Source: an uncultured Eubacteriales bacterium (lineage in GTDB: Bacteria > Bacillota > Clostridia > Christensenellales > Aristaeellaceae). Taken from it: a stretch of DNA of 56,590 bases. The stretch spans positions 17,998 through 74,587 of the forward strand of contig CADCAS010000026.1 of NCBI GenBank assembly GCA_902799465.1, written 5' to 3'. Position numbers and translations under genes: made by a program. A model generated the notes under the pieces. It was not told the DNA's origin. It did no database searches and saw nothing but the letters and a program-made list of their open reading frames with translations. Shown here in pieces: positions 48,890-56,402 of this stretch. Every line of letters begins with the position of its first letter. Positions within the stretch are counted from its first letter, which is position 1.

Positions 48890-49810
48890 GTCTTTATAGA
48901 TCCCTGCTGCGGCTCGGGCGGTATGTTCGTGCAGAGTGCCCGGTTCGTGCAGAACCACAGTGGCAACATCAACAGCATTTCCATATTCGGCCAGGAGGCC
49001 AACGCCACCACGCGCAAGATGGCGCTGATGAACCTGGCTATTCGCGGCATCGAAGCGAACCTGGGGCCGCACCAGGCGGACACTTTCACCAACGACCTGC
49101 ACCCGACCCTGAAGGCGGATTTCGTGATGGCAAATCCGCCCTTCAACCTCTCCCCCTGGGGCGCGGACAAGCTGACTGAGGATCCGCGCTGGCAGTACGG
49201 CATGCCGCCGGCGGGCAACGCCAACTTTGCCTGGCTCCAGCACATGATCTATCACCTCGCGCCCCGCGGTAAGATCGGCATGGTGCTGGCCAACGGCGCG
49301 CTGTCTTCCCAGAGCGGCGGCGAGGGTGAGATTCGCAAGAACATCGTCAACGCCGACCTGGTGGACTGCATCGTCGCCATGCCGACGCAGCTCTTCTACA
49401 CCACGCAGATTCCCGTCTCGCTGTGGTTCATCAGCAAGCAGAAGCGGCAGCCGGGAAAGACGCTGTTCATCGACGCCCGCAAGATGGGCACGATGGTCAC
49501 GCGCAAGAACCGCGAGCTGACGGACGAGGACATCCAGCGGATGGCGCAGACCTATCAGGCATACTGCGAGGGCACCCTGGAAGATGTCAAGGGCTTCTGC
49601 GCTGTGGCTACGACGGAGGAGATCGCCAAGCAGGACTACATCCTCACCCCCGGCCGCTATGTGGGCATCGAAGAGGTCGAGGACGACGGCGAACCCTTCG
49701 AGGAAAAGATGGATCGCCTGACGAAAGAGCTGTCCGGGCTGTTTGAGGAATCCCATCGGCTGGAGCAGGAAATTCGGGAGAAGCTGGGGGCGATTGGGTA
49801 TGAAGTCTAA
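48890..49810 (+). pseudogene. hsdM: 3' two thirds of hsdM (type I methyltransferase)
   Basis: The reading begins abruptly at VFIDPCCGSGGMFVQSARFV (SAM-binding motif I) and continues through the N6-adenine methylase motif ANPPFNLSPWG to the normal end LEQEIREKLGAIGYEV. The first 150-200 residues are missing apart from the 36 residues at 43521. An in-frame start at 48824 exists but would not restore the lost N-terminal helical domain. The hsdS gene overlaps its stop. No hsdR is seen, so this is a decayed type I system. Confidence 0.85.
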
Positions 49811-50348
49811 TTGGAGCAGAAAACCATTAGGCGACCTGGTTACTTTTTCTTCGGGTGGAACGCCAAGCAAGAAGAAGCCTGAATACTGGAATGGAGATAT
49901 TCCATGGATTAGTGCAAAAACCATGAAGGAAGAGCGTGTTTCGACTTCTGACCTGTTTATTACTGAATCTGGTCTCAAAAATGGAAGTCGGTTAGCTCCC
50001 GCAGGTTCCCTCCTTCTCCTTACAAGAGGAAGTGGCTTATATAATGGTATACCTATTTGTTACGTGACTAATGCCGTTGCTTTCAATCAGGATGTTAAGT
50101 GCATGGAGACAATAAGTGATGTTTCCAGTAAGTTCATTTTCTATTGGATAATGTCTCAAAAGCATTATCTTATGGCAAAAGTTGGAGTCACAGGTATAGG
50201 TGCTGGTAAGTTTGATTTAGATTTTTTACAAAGCTTATCAGTGCCGATACCAAGCAAGCAGGAGAGGGACGCAATTGTTAGTATTGTCGACAATCTATCA
50301 GAACGGATTTACTTAAATAATGCAGTAAACGATAATTTTGCAGCTTAA
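49800..50348 (+). pseudogene. hsdS: Truncated type I specificity subunit hsdS
   Basis: A 182-residue half-length S subunit: one target-recognition domain (WSRKPLGDLVTFSSGGTPSKKKP, WNGDIPWISAKTM, RGSGLYNGIPICYV) and one conserved helix (SVPIPSKQERDAIVSIVDNLSERI). A full S subunit has two such units, about 400 residues. It starts inside the hsdM end (ATG 49800). The sequence is far more AT-rich than hsdM, as is common for exchanged recognition domains. After the stop the DNA changes at once to the opposite-strand cluster. Some systems do use half-size S subunits, so function is not wholly excluded. Confidence 0.75.
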
Positions 50349-50387
50349 ATGGTGACGCTGGAGACGTCGATTTCCCCAGACATCAGC

Positions 50388-50645
50388 TTAGGCAGGAGTG
50401 CATCCCTGATAGCCTGCGTGGGGATACTTCCGACCCCACTTCTGCATGGACTTCACCAACGCTGCCCGAATAGCGTCGTCCGACTGTCCCATGGTGTCCA
50501 TCAGGGCCTCAGCCACCGCGATGGTCATGACGGAATCGTCCGTAAACTGGCTGCTCCGAACGAACAGCGGGAAGTTCTTCGTCTTGTCGCCCCGATCGAA
50601 CTCATAGGGCGCTCCGATCATATCTCCAAGTATTGCTCCGTACAT
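50388..50645 (-). pseudogene. Truncated ADP-ribosylglycohydrolase
   Basis: An 85-residue N-terminal piece: MYGAILGDMIGAPYEFDRGD and SSQFTDDSVMTIAVAEALM, holding the TDDS metal-binding motif of the DraG/ARH family, then KYPHAGYQG and a stop. The intact enzyme is about 260 residues and needs further metal ligands in its C-terminal part, so this piece should be inactive. The break is 40 bases from the hsdS end. It is the last gene of a minus-strand cluster that also encodes a macro-domain protein, a natural partner in ADP-ribose removal. Confidence 0.85.
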
Positions 50646-50657
50646 TTATTTTGCCTC

Positions 50658-50885
50658 CTAAAACTGTATGGTCCGTATTACCTCGCCGGCCATGGTCGTG
50701 TAGTATTCGAACGCCAAAACCACCTTCCCGCTTTCCTTCAGCACAAATACCGGCATGTCAAACCCGCCGATTACATTCTCGCTTCTGGGATTGAAGAACA
50801 TATAGGCGTTCGAGAATTCCGTACAGCCACTGATGTCTTTAAGCCGGCTGCTGGCGATGTCTTTCGCTTCGTTCATGTTCAGCAC
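50658..50885 (-). CDS. Small protein of unknown function
   Basis: About 75 residues (NMNEAKDIASSRLKDISGC, then YMFFNPRSENVIGGFDMPV and KVVLAFEYYTTMAGEV). AGGAGG is 8 bases before GTG 50885; an ATG lies 9 bases further in. The pattern of an N-terminal helix and three or four strands resembles small immunity-like or YrhB-type proteins, but the match is not firm. It lies between the truncated glycohydrolase and the macro-domain gene on the same strand. Confidence 0.55.
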   Translation of the reverse strand: MLNMNEAKDIASSRLKDISGCTEFSNAYMFFNPRSENVIGGFDMPVFVLKESGKVVLAFEYYTTMAGEVIRTIQF

Positions 50886-50971
50886 CGTCACCACCTCCTG
50901 ATGGAAACAGTATAGCAGAAAAGAAACGGGAATGTGTCGTTTGCCGGACGACAAATTCCCGTTCTCGATTC

Positions 50972-52024
50972 CTACTCTCCCAGGCACGGCTGGCCATAAT
51001 CGAAGAGCACGGTATTGATTTTGTAGATGTCATAGATTCGGTTGGTGATGAAATAGGAAACGATGAGGTCGAACCGGCTGCTGGGGGAAAACGCCAGCTC
51101 CGCCCTTGAGAGCAGGTCCAGCGTGGTCGGCAGATCCAGCTCCAGCGCGATGGCGAAGGCCACCACCGTTCGCTTTTTCGGTTTGTAATCCTGTTTGCAG
51201 CGGATGCGGGAGAATACCTTGCGATCGATGTTGGCACGCTTGTATACTGTCACGTCATCCATGCCACTTGCGTCGATGAGTCGGAACAGCCGCTGCTGGA
51301 AGGTCTCGCCGGTTGTTTCCAGAACATCATCCAGGCTCTTGCCCTCCATATCCACAAATGGAGATACAGAGGACGGAGGCACATTCCCACATATCGGCCT
51401 CTCCTCTGAGAGAGCCATATCCCTCAGAAGCAGTTCTTCCTCTATGCGTCTGCGGCGGCTTCGCCGATCGCCGTACTCGGAGCGGCTTGCCAGCCCGACG
51501 CCATGCTCGTCGATGTATTCCTCGATCTTCCCGACCAGCTGCCCTGAAAGCTCAAAGGCCTGTCGGTCAAACACGACGAGTATGACCTTCACATCATGGG
51601 TGAGCAGGAACCCGCCGATCTCCGCGATGGCGATGTTCAACGCCTCGTCCTTTGGAAAGCCATAGACGCCGGTGGCGATCAGCGGAAAGGCGATGCTCCC
51701 GGCCTTCAGCGCCGCTGCCAGCGACAGCGAATTGGCATAGCAGGAGCGCAGGGTATCCCGCTCGTGGTGGTTGCCGTCGATCCATTCGGGGCCTACCGTA
51801 TGGATGATGTACTTCGCGGACAAGTTGAAAGCGGGTGTCGCCGCAGCCTGTCCCGGGGAGATGTCACCGATCTTCCGTCGCTCCGCAAGCAATGCCTCTT
51901 CCCCGGCGGCGCGATAGATGGCGCTGTCCGTCCCGCCGCCGATGATCGGATGCGGATTGGCCGTATTTACGATGACATCGGCTTTGACCTTCGTGATGTC
52001 GCTTCGGATAATTTGAAATGGCAT
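50972..52024 (-). CDS. Macro-domain protein with C-terminal helical (HTH-like) domain
   Basis: A 350-residue protein. Residues 1-175 are a macro domain with the ADP-ribose loops VNTANPHPIIGGGTDSAIY and FPLIATGVYGFP. Residues about 225-350 form a separate helical domain (VYKRANIDRKVFSRIRCKQDY, then KRTVVAFAIALELDLPTTLDLL) reminiscent of a Xre-like helix-turn-helix region, as seen in a common Bacillota macro-protein architecture. Macro domains bind or hydrolyse ADP-ribose. The ATG at 52024 overlaps the stop region of the upstream nuclease gene, with AGAGGGGGG before it. The truncated ADP-ribosylglycohydrolase downstream is functionally related. Confidence 0.85.
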   Translation of the reverse strand: MPFQIIRSDITKVKADVIVNTANPHPIIGGGTDSAIYRAAGEEALLAERRKIGDISPGQAAATPAFNLSAKYIIHTVGPEWIDGNHHERDTLRSCYANSLSLAAALKAGSIAFPLIATGVYGFPKDEALNIAIAEIGGFLLTHDVKVILVVFDRQAFELSGQLVGKIEEYIDEHGVGLASRSEYGDRRSRRRRIEEELLLRDMALSEERPICGNVPPSSVSPFVDMEGKSLDDVLETTGETFQQRLFRLIDASGMDDVTVYKRANIDRKVFSRIRCKQDYKPKKRTVVAFAIALELDLPTTLDLLSRAELAFSPSSRFDLIVSYFITNRIYDIYKINTVLFDYGQPCLGE

Positions 52025-52704
52025 CAGTCATCCCCCCTCTCTTCCGTCTGCTTCCCACCATGGCAGTAGCCATAGTACCAGCATTCATAGGGCTTCAGGC
52101 ACTGCTCGCCGGGTTCGATCACGATCTCCTCCGGTTCCTTCTGCCTGCGGTTCAGTTCCCATATATGGTCGTTGACCCATTTGTAATAACCCTTGGCCTG
52201 TGCGGTGACATCCACCGGCACAAAAGGACTTTCCTCATCAGATCCATGGATGACGATGAACACCCTTCCGATTCGCACCTTGCACCGGGTGATGATGTAA
52301 TATTGAAATCCAGCGTCCTTGATGAACTGCTCCGAAATCTCCGGCGCGTTCTTGACCTCGTAGATATCGTAGCCGGTCTCCGTCTTTCGAAGTATGTCTG
52401 CGGCACAGTAATTATTATAGTTGCTGAAAGCCGCCTCGCAGATGACCTCGACGCCACGCGCCATCGCGTCCTGCGTTCTGGTGAGCATGGCTTTCTTATC
52501 GGGAACAGTGGTGCCGGGAAGGTAGATGGTCATCTCCTCATAAGGGCCAAATATGCCCATGGCGAGGTCGCCAAATTCGTTCCCGGCATCAAGCCGCGCC
52601 TGGATCTCCGGCGGAATGACTTTAAGGCTGGGCTTGTGCTTGTCCAGCCAGAGCATCTTTGGGCACTGCATCCCACGCATGAAACTGGTCTTTGTAAGTG
52701 CCAT
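52024..52704 (-). CDS. Cas4/RecB-like PD-(D/E)XK nuclease protein, short form
   Basis: A 226-residue protein whose start, TKTSFMRGMQCPKMLWLDKHKP, is that of DUF2779/Cas4-like nucleases. The catalytic motif is seen as a Glu-Ala-Ala-Phe region, then AADIL and YDIYEVKNA. Four cysteines (Cys14 and CLKPYECWYYGYC) fit an Fe-S cluster as in Cas4. DUF2779 relatives are about twice as long; here the protein ends shortly after the cysteines, either a compact form or a truncation. It is not near any CRISPR array. It overlaps the macro gene by one base and lies 9 bases after the Ada-like gene. Confidence 0.75.
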   Translation of the reverse strand: MALTKTSFMRGMQCPKMLWLDKHKPSLKVIPPEIQARLDAGNEFGDLAMGIFGPYEEMTIYLPGTTVPDKKAMLTRTQDAMARGVEVICEAAFSNYNNYCAADILRKTETGYDIYEVKNAPEISEQFIKDAGFQYYIITRCKVRIGRVFIVIHGSDEESPFVPVDVTAQAKGYYKWVNDHIWELNRRQKEPEEIVIEPGEQCLKPYECWYYGYCHGGKQTEERGDD

Positions 52705-52713
52705 AATCGTTCC

Positions 52714-53052
52714 TTATTGCATTTCCTCTCTTTCCAGAGGGAAATCGATATTCCGCTTCGTGGCTTCCAGATCACCAGGAATGATCTTGCCTTCCTTCCA
52801 GAGCTTGTAATGCGCCTTCATACAGTTGCCGCAAGGACGAAAACCAGCCGCAATGGCATCGGCTTCATCCTTGAAGAATACCTTTGTGGAATTGTAAAGC
52901 TCTCCATTCTGTTTGATAGCGTTTAGCGCCGCCCCACAGTCCAAACGGCCATAGATCTTTGCCGCACCATTACCGCCAAACAAGCCCTTCTCAGGCGAAA
53001 GATAGAAATTACCATCCGGTCCCATAAGCTTATACATCTTTGTTTCTGCCAT
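52714..53052 (-). CDS. Ada-type zinc-binding domain protein
   Basis: A 112-residue protein resembling the metal-binding N-terminal domain of Ada: MGPDGNFYLSPEKGLFGGN, KIYGRLDCGAALNAI, then VFFKDEADAIAAGFRPCGNC, with the DCxAA and RPCxxC cysteines in place. Ada uses such a site to accept methyl groups from DNA phosphotriesters; stand-alone relatives are of uncertain role. AGGAGG is about 8 bases before the ATG. It sits between two nuclease genes. Confidence 0.8.
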   Translation of the reverse strand: MAETKMYKLMGPDGNFYLSPEKGLFGGNGAAKIYGRLDCGAALNAIKQNGELYNSTKVFFKDEADAIAAGFRPCGNCMKAHYKLWKEGKIIPGDLEATKRNIDFPLEREEMQ

Positions 53053-53067
53053 ATGTATATCCTCCCA

Positions 53068-54021
53068 TCATTTTTCAAATATCACTCGGTTGATCACTGC
53101 AAACATCATCGCAAGGTCAGCCAGCTCCTGTATGGCCTCAAAGGAGGCGTTGAGATCTCCCATCTTCCATTGGCTGAAAGGTGTGCTCATTTTGATTTCA
53201 GGCGTATGAATGCGGAAGGCCGCCGATTTCCCTGTCTTCTCCAGGGTGATATGACTGTGCCCATTCTGATGCAGCCATTTCAGTATGACGCCGAGCTCCG
53301 CGATGCGATCTGCCGCGCCGTTGATCGTCAGGTCGACCCAATTGAAGTTGGTCTTATGAATGATATATGCTCCCTTGAAGCCCACCGCATAGGACGGCCA
53401 CCATCCGTTGACTTTCTTGCTGTCCGCATGGTTCAAAAGCCTGAGCCGGGGATAATATTCCCTCTGATAGGCTGCGTATTTCTGGAAGGAGTCGATGGCT
53501 ATTTCATTCAGATCGACCTTGTATTCAGCCTTCACGGTTTCCAGTGCCTGGGAGATTTGTTGGAATCGGAGCTGGCTGTGTGCATCACCTTTGGAGCCAA
53601 AGTAATCCCTGCACGCTTCATAGCTCACGAAGTGCTCATATTTAGCGGCCTCATCATTCGACTCCCTGTATTTGATCGGACACAGAATGAAAGCGTCGAA
53701 GCCGCTGTATTCGCCCCGCTCAATTCCCTTGTTGCCTCTCTTCAAATAGCGCGCATGCTGGTCTGGCATGGCAATGGCGTCGATTTTATCTTCGATCAAA
53801 AGAGCGAATCGAACATCGTCTATTGAATAAATGACGGTAAGATCGCTCTCTCCAAGACCGGTGTCGACCTTTGAGCGCTCGGCGCTGACAAGAGTCACGG
53901 ATTTCCCAGTATGCTGCGTTTCGTTAATGAAAAGCTGTACGAATTCAGTATCCGTTGCAAACGCTTCCATGAAGAGCAAATCCATGTCGCGCTCGGATAC
54001 ATTTCTGTACTTACAAATCAT
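53068..54021 (-). CDS. PD-(D/E)XK nuclease-like protein
   Basis: A 317-residue protein with an N-terminal nuclease-type core: GLGESDLTVIYSIDDVRFALLIEDKIDA gives the Asp...Glu-Asp-Lys signature, followed by QHARYLKRG. The remainder is a helical and beta region ending MFAVINRVIFEK. Related proteins occur in defence-type islands as stand-alone PD-(D/E)XK family proteins. The ATG at 54021 overlaps the end of the acetyltransferase gene by 11 bases; AGAGAGG lies about 12 bases upstream. Confidence 0.75.
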   Translation of the reverse strand: MICKYRNVSERDMDLLFMEAFATDTEFVQLFINETQHTGKSVTLVSAERSKVDTGLGESDLTVIYSIDDVRFALLIEDKIDAIAMPDQHARYLKRGNKGIERGEYSGFDAFILCPIKYRESNDEAAKYEHFVSYEACRDYFGSKGDAHSQLRFQQISQALETVKAEYKVDLNEIAIDSFQKYAAYQREYYPRLRLLNHADSKKVNGWWPSYAVGFKGAYIIHKTNFNWVDLTINGAADRIAELGVILKWLHQNGHSHITLEKTGKSAAFRIHTPEIKMSTPFSQWKMGDLNASFEAIQELADLAMMFAVINRVIFEK

Positions 54022-54580
54022 GTTGCTCTGTTGCCTCTCTTTCATCCGGATACAGTTCGTACATCTCTCCATCGTTATCACCATACACAAGACGTCCGCC
54101 CAACTTTTGGATCAAACGCATGCTCGGCTCATTACTTTTCAGAACATCATACTCAAGGTGGTCGATAGGAAGCTGGCTAAAAATGGCGTTCACAATCGCC
54201 CGAAGCATCTCATAGCCGTATCCCTGGTTTCTATATTCCCTCAAAAGACGAATGTCGATGGTGGGGTGGGTCGAGGTCGAGCCATTGATAATGACTCGGC
54301 CAACAGGGCTGCCTGCCAAGGTTTCGGCATAGATATAAATGGTGACATTCGGATCGCCATCCTTGGGTGCTACATGGTGGATGATAAACTGTATATCCGC
54401 TTCCATGCGTCTGATGTATTCCACAGTTGCTGCCTTCCAGGCATCTCCGGTCAGCTGCTTTATTTCAGCGTTCATCCTCTCGTACCAGTCGTTGGCATGA
54501 AAGATATCCTTAAACAGATCATCGTATGATGTTTTGCCCACGATAAATCGCAGGCGCTCAGTATCAGGAATGGTAAGCAT
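54011..54580 (-). CDS. GNAT family N-acetyltransferase
   Basis: A 189-residue GNAT protein. The acetyl-CoA loop is seen in REYRNQGYGYEML (R-x-x-G-x-G/A pattern), with a strand before it (PTIDIRLL) and the C-terminal motif SNEPSMRLIQKLGGRLVYGD. The substrate is unknown. It is part of the minus-strand cluster, overlapping the nuclease gene. A 230-base gap with a perfect palindrome separates it from the DUF1232-like gene upstream. Confidence 0.85.
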   Translation of the reverse strand: MLTIPDTERLRFIVGKTSYDDLFKDIFHANDWYERMNAEIKQLTGDAWKAATVEYIRRMEADIQFIIHHVAPKDGDPNVTIYIYAETLAGSPVGRVIINGSTSTHPTIDIRLLREYRNQGYGYEMLRAIVNAIFSQLPIDHLEYDVLKSNEPSMRLIQKLGGRLVYGDNDGEMYELYPDEREATEQHDL

Positions 54581-54664
54581 ACGCAGTACGCCCTCTCTCC
54601 ATCAATCATTTTAATACAACGCTTTGATAAAAGCAATCCTGTCATTCGCAGGTAGAATCTATAA

Positions 54665-54686
54665 TCGTCCCGGATATCCGGGACGA
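54665..54686. terminator. Perfect 22-bp palindrome (possible terminator)
   Basis: TCGTCCCGGAT and its exact complement at 54665-54686 form an 11-bp self-complementary hairpin. It lies between the DUF1232-like gene and the acetyltransferase gene on the minus strand. No T-tract follows, so termination is uncertain; it could be an operator. The rest of 54581-54814 shows nothing else recognisable. Confidence 0.45.
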
Positions 54687-54814
54687 CAGTCCGTTCTCGT
54701 ATTCATTTACCGGTTCATTTTCAACAATTCACCCAACACCGCAAAAGGGAAAATGATAATGCAAAGTAAGATCACGCCAGCACCTCCCTGCTGTCATCAT
54801 TATAACCGCGTCTT

Positions 54815-54946
54815 TCAGGAATCGGACAGCTTATTTCGCAGAGCCATACATACCAACAACACGAGGATGTCGTCGAAAGGGCCTGGGCACGCATCCACCG
54901 GAGACACGATGTACAAAAGCATCACAAGCAATATGAGGGTGCTCAT
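54815..54946 (-). CDS. Tiny DUF1232-like membrane protein
   Basis: A 43-residue protein, LILLVMLLYIVSPVDACPGP then DDILVLLVCMALRNK. The SPVD...P...DD pattern between two hydrophobic stretches is that of DUF1232 (YkvA-like) proteins, here reduced to the core hairpin. GAGGAGGA is 5-6 bases before the ATG at 54946, which overlaps the HIRAN stop (ATGA), so it is clearly translated with HIRAN. Confidence 0.75.
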   Translation of the reverse strand: MSTLILLVMLLYIVSPVDACPGPFDDILVLLVCMALRNKLSDS

Positions 54947-55281
54947 TCCGATTCCTCCTCTTCGATTACAGGCAGGGGCAGTGGAAGAATGTCGTCCACC
55001 CGGCACAGCACGCCGCCGGGCAGGTTGTAGAGAACGGTGGCTTCGGCGGTATCGCCGATGCGATCATAGAGCCTGCCCGCGCTAAAACTCTCGCCCAGCA
55101 CGGTGTATGGGCTGTTAGCGACATAGCCGATCTTGCCCAGACCGTCCAGCTCTACACGGATGGCCTCCCGGTCGTGCTCGTTGTCAGGCTCCTTGATCAG
55201 CCTGACGGTCATATCCGGCTGGATGAACTCCTGCCCGAAGTAGTGGCGGGTACCTGCAATGGTGATGTACACGCTGCACAT
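54943..55281 (-). CDS. HIRAN-domain protein
   Basis: A 112-residue stand-alone HIRAN domain: YITIAGTRHYFGQEFIQPDM, then LIKEPDNEHDREAIRVEL, and GKIGYVANSPYTVL. HIRAN domains bind 3' DNA ends or stalled forks in larger helicases; in bacteria they occur alone near nucleases and repair genes. AAAGGAGG precedes the ATG. The promoter region carries three TGTAC half-sites. Confidence 0.88.
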   Translation of the reverse strand: MCSVYITIAGTRHYFGQEFIQPDMTVRLIKEPDNEHDREAIRVELDGLGKIGYVANSPYTVLGESFSAGRLYDRIGDTAEATVLYNLPGGVLCRVDDILPLPLPVIEEEESE

Positions 55282-55311
55282 AATAAGACCTCCTTTGACA
55301 TTCTGTTTCCT

Positions 55312-55345
55312 CTGTACAGGTACAGTATATCAAAGGAGCTGTACA
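55312..55345 (-). promoter_or_regulatory. Promoter and TGTAC operator of the HIRAN operon
   Basis: On the minus strand a -10 box TATACT (55324-55329) is followed at once by the palindrome TGTAC-CT-GTACA (55313-55324), and a third site TGTACA lies upstream (55340-55345). The -35 is weak, suggesting activator dependence or tight repression. The divergent position is not shared; the next gene upstream encodes a WYL regulator on the same strand. Confidence 0.6.
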
Positions 55346-55398
55346 AAAATCCTCTCTCGTTCTGGCTTCATCCAATAGAGTCCGAAAAAATTCTCTCG

Positions 55399-56379
55399 TC
55401 AGAAATATTGATCGTTTAGCCGCCGAATTTCATCCCGCATCCGTTCCACGACATCTTCCGGGCCCGCGATCCTGATGCCCCGTCCCAGGGCCATGACCCA
55501 TCCAAGAAACTGTGGACTGAGGGCTACCTTGACCTTCGCTTCGAAATGATCTTCATCCACAACGGAAAGGGGAACGTCCTTGCCAAAGCGGTCGATGAGT
55601 ACGCCGATCATGCTGTTTTCCCCCTGAAGAATGACCTCAGTCTCATCCCCGGTGAACATGCCAAACACACTCTTGGCGTACCTTGCAATGTCGAATTCCT
55701 TGAACCGCTCCTTTCCAAGACGTGTATCCTCGGTCATCGAAATTTTCTGCATCTTGTCCACACGGTAGTGCTTGATCTTATCGGCCTCTGAATCATATGC
55801 CACGAGATAATAGTTCTCATCGTCCCAACACATTGCCCAGGGGCTGACCTGATATCGCATCCCCTTTTTTCGGGGCTTCATCTCCTTGTTGACATCCCAT
55901 TGGCAATACTGGAAGCAGATCTGAAGATCGCCATTGATGGCTTCGTGTATCTTATCGATATTATAGTAGATGGTTTCATTCATCGCCTTGACGCGTCCAG
56001 AAATAAAAACCTGGCGGTGAAGCTGTTGGGCCTGATGCCGGCTTGTCAGACCTTCCAGCTTTCGGATCAGTTCTCTGGATTTCCGGTCCGTGATGAACTT
56101 CGCGGCTTGTACAGAATCCACCAGCAGCTTCAGCTCCGGCAATTCAAAGCTCCGGGCGCCCAAATGATAAAAGGTATTGTGGCCGATCTGTTCACTTATG
56201 ATATCAAAACCGTATTGCCGAAGCTCTTCAAAATCCTGATAAAGCGTCTTGCGATCCGCCTTTATGTCATGTTCACCGAGCTTATCTACGATCTGTTGTA
56301 AGGTGAGTTTATGTTCGTCATCCGTATCCTGCATAAATATCTTTACCAGGTACAGCATCTTCAGTTTTGTTTTAGCCAC
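55399..56379 (-). CDS. WYL-domain transcriptional regulator
   Basis: A 326-residue regulator. The N-terminal helix-turn-helix (about 1-60: LTLQQIVDKLGEHDIKADRKTLYQDFEELRQYGFDI) is followed by a WYL domain (about 145-215: RYQVSPWAMCWDDENYYLVAYDSE, then KHYRVDKMQKISM) and a WCX end (VMALGRGIRIAGPEDV). WYL proteins bind nucleic-acid ligands and often control defence or DNA-damage genes. The start is GTG 56379 with GGGGG about 8 bases upstream. It likely controls the HIRAN-to-macro cluster that follows on the same strand, whose promoter carries TGTAC repeats. Confidence 0.92.
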   Translation of the reverse strand: MAKTKLKMLYLVKIFMQDTDDEHKLTLQQIVDKLGEHDIKADRKTLYQDFEELRQYGFDIISEQIGHNTFYHLGARSFELPELKLLVDSVQAAKFITDRKSRELIRKLEGLTSRHQAQQLHRQVFISGRVKAMNETIYYNIDKIHEAINGDLQICFQYCQWDVNKEMKPRKKGMRYQVSPWAMCWDDENYYLVAYDSEADKIKHYRVDKMQKISMTEDTRLGKERFKEFDIARYAKSVFGMFTGDETEVILQGENSMIGVLIDRFGKDVPLSVVDEDHFEAKVKVALSPQFLGWVMALGRGIRIAGPEDVVERMRDEIRRLNDQYF

Positions 56380-56396
56380 AATAACACCCCCATTCC

Positions 56397-56402
56397 ATTA
56401 TA
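56397..56402 (-). promoter_or_regulatory. -10 box of the WYL gene
   Basis: TATAAT on the minus strand, 18 bases before the GTG start. A good -35 is not seen at the usual distance. Confidence 0.55.

Noticed and set aside
52024..52704. Cas4 of a CRISPR system
   Set aside because: Nuclease and cysteine motifs resemble Cas4, but no other cas gene or array is present; the start fits stand-alone DUF2779-like nucleases better.
54624..55085. 153-residue plus-strand open frame
   Set aside because: It runs antisense to the HIRAN and DUF1232-like genes and lacks a ribosome site and recognisable domains.
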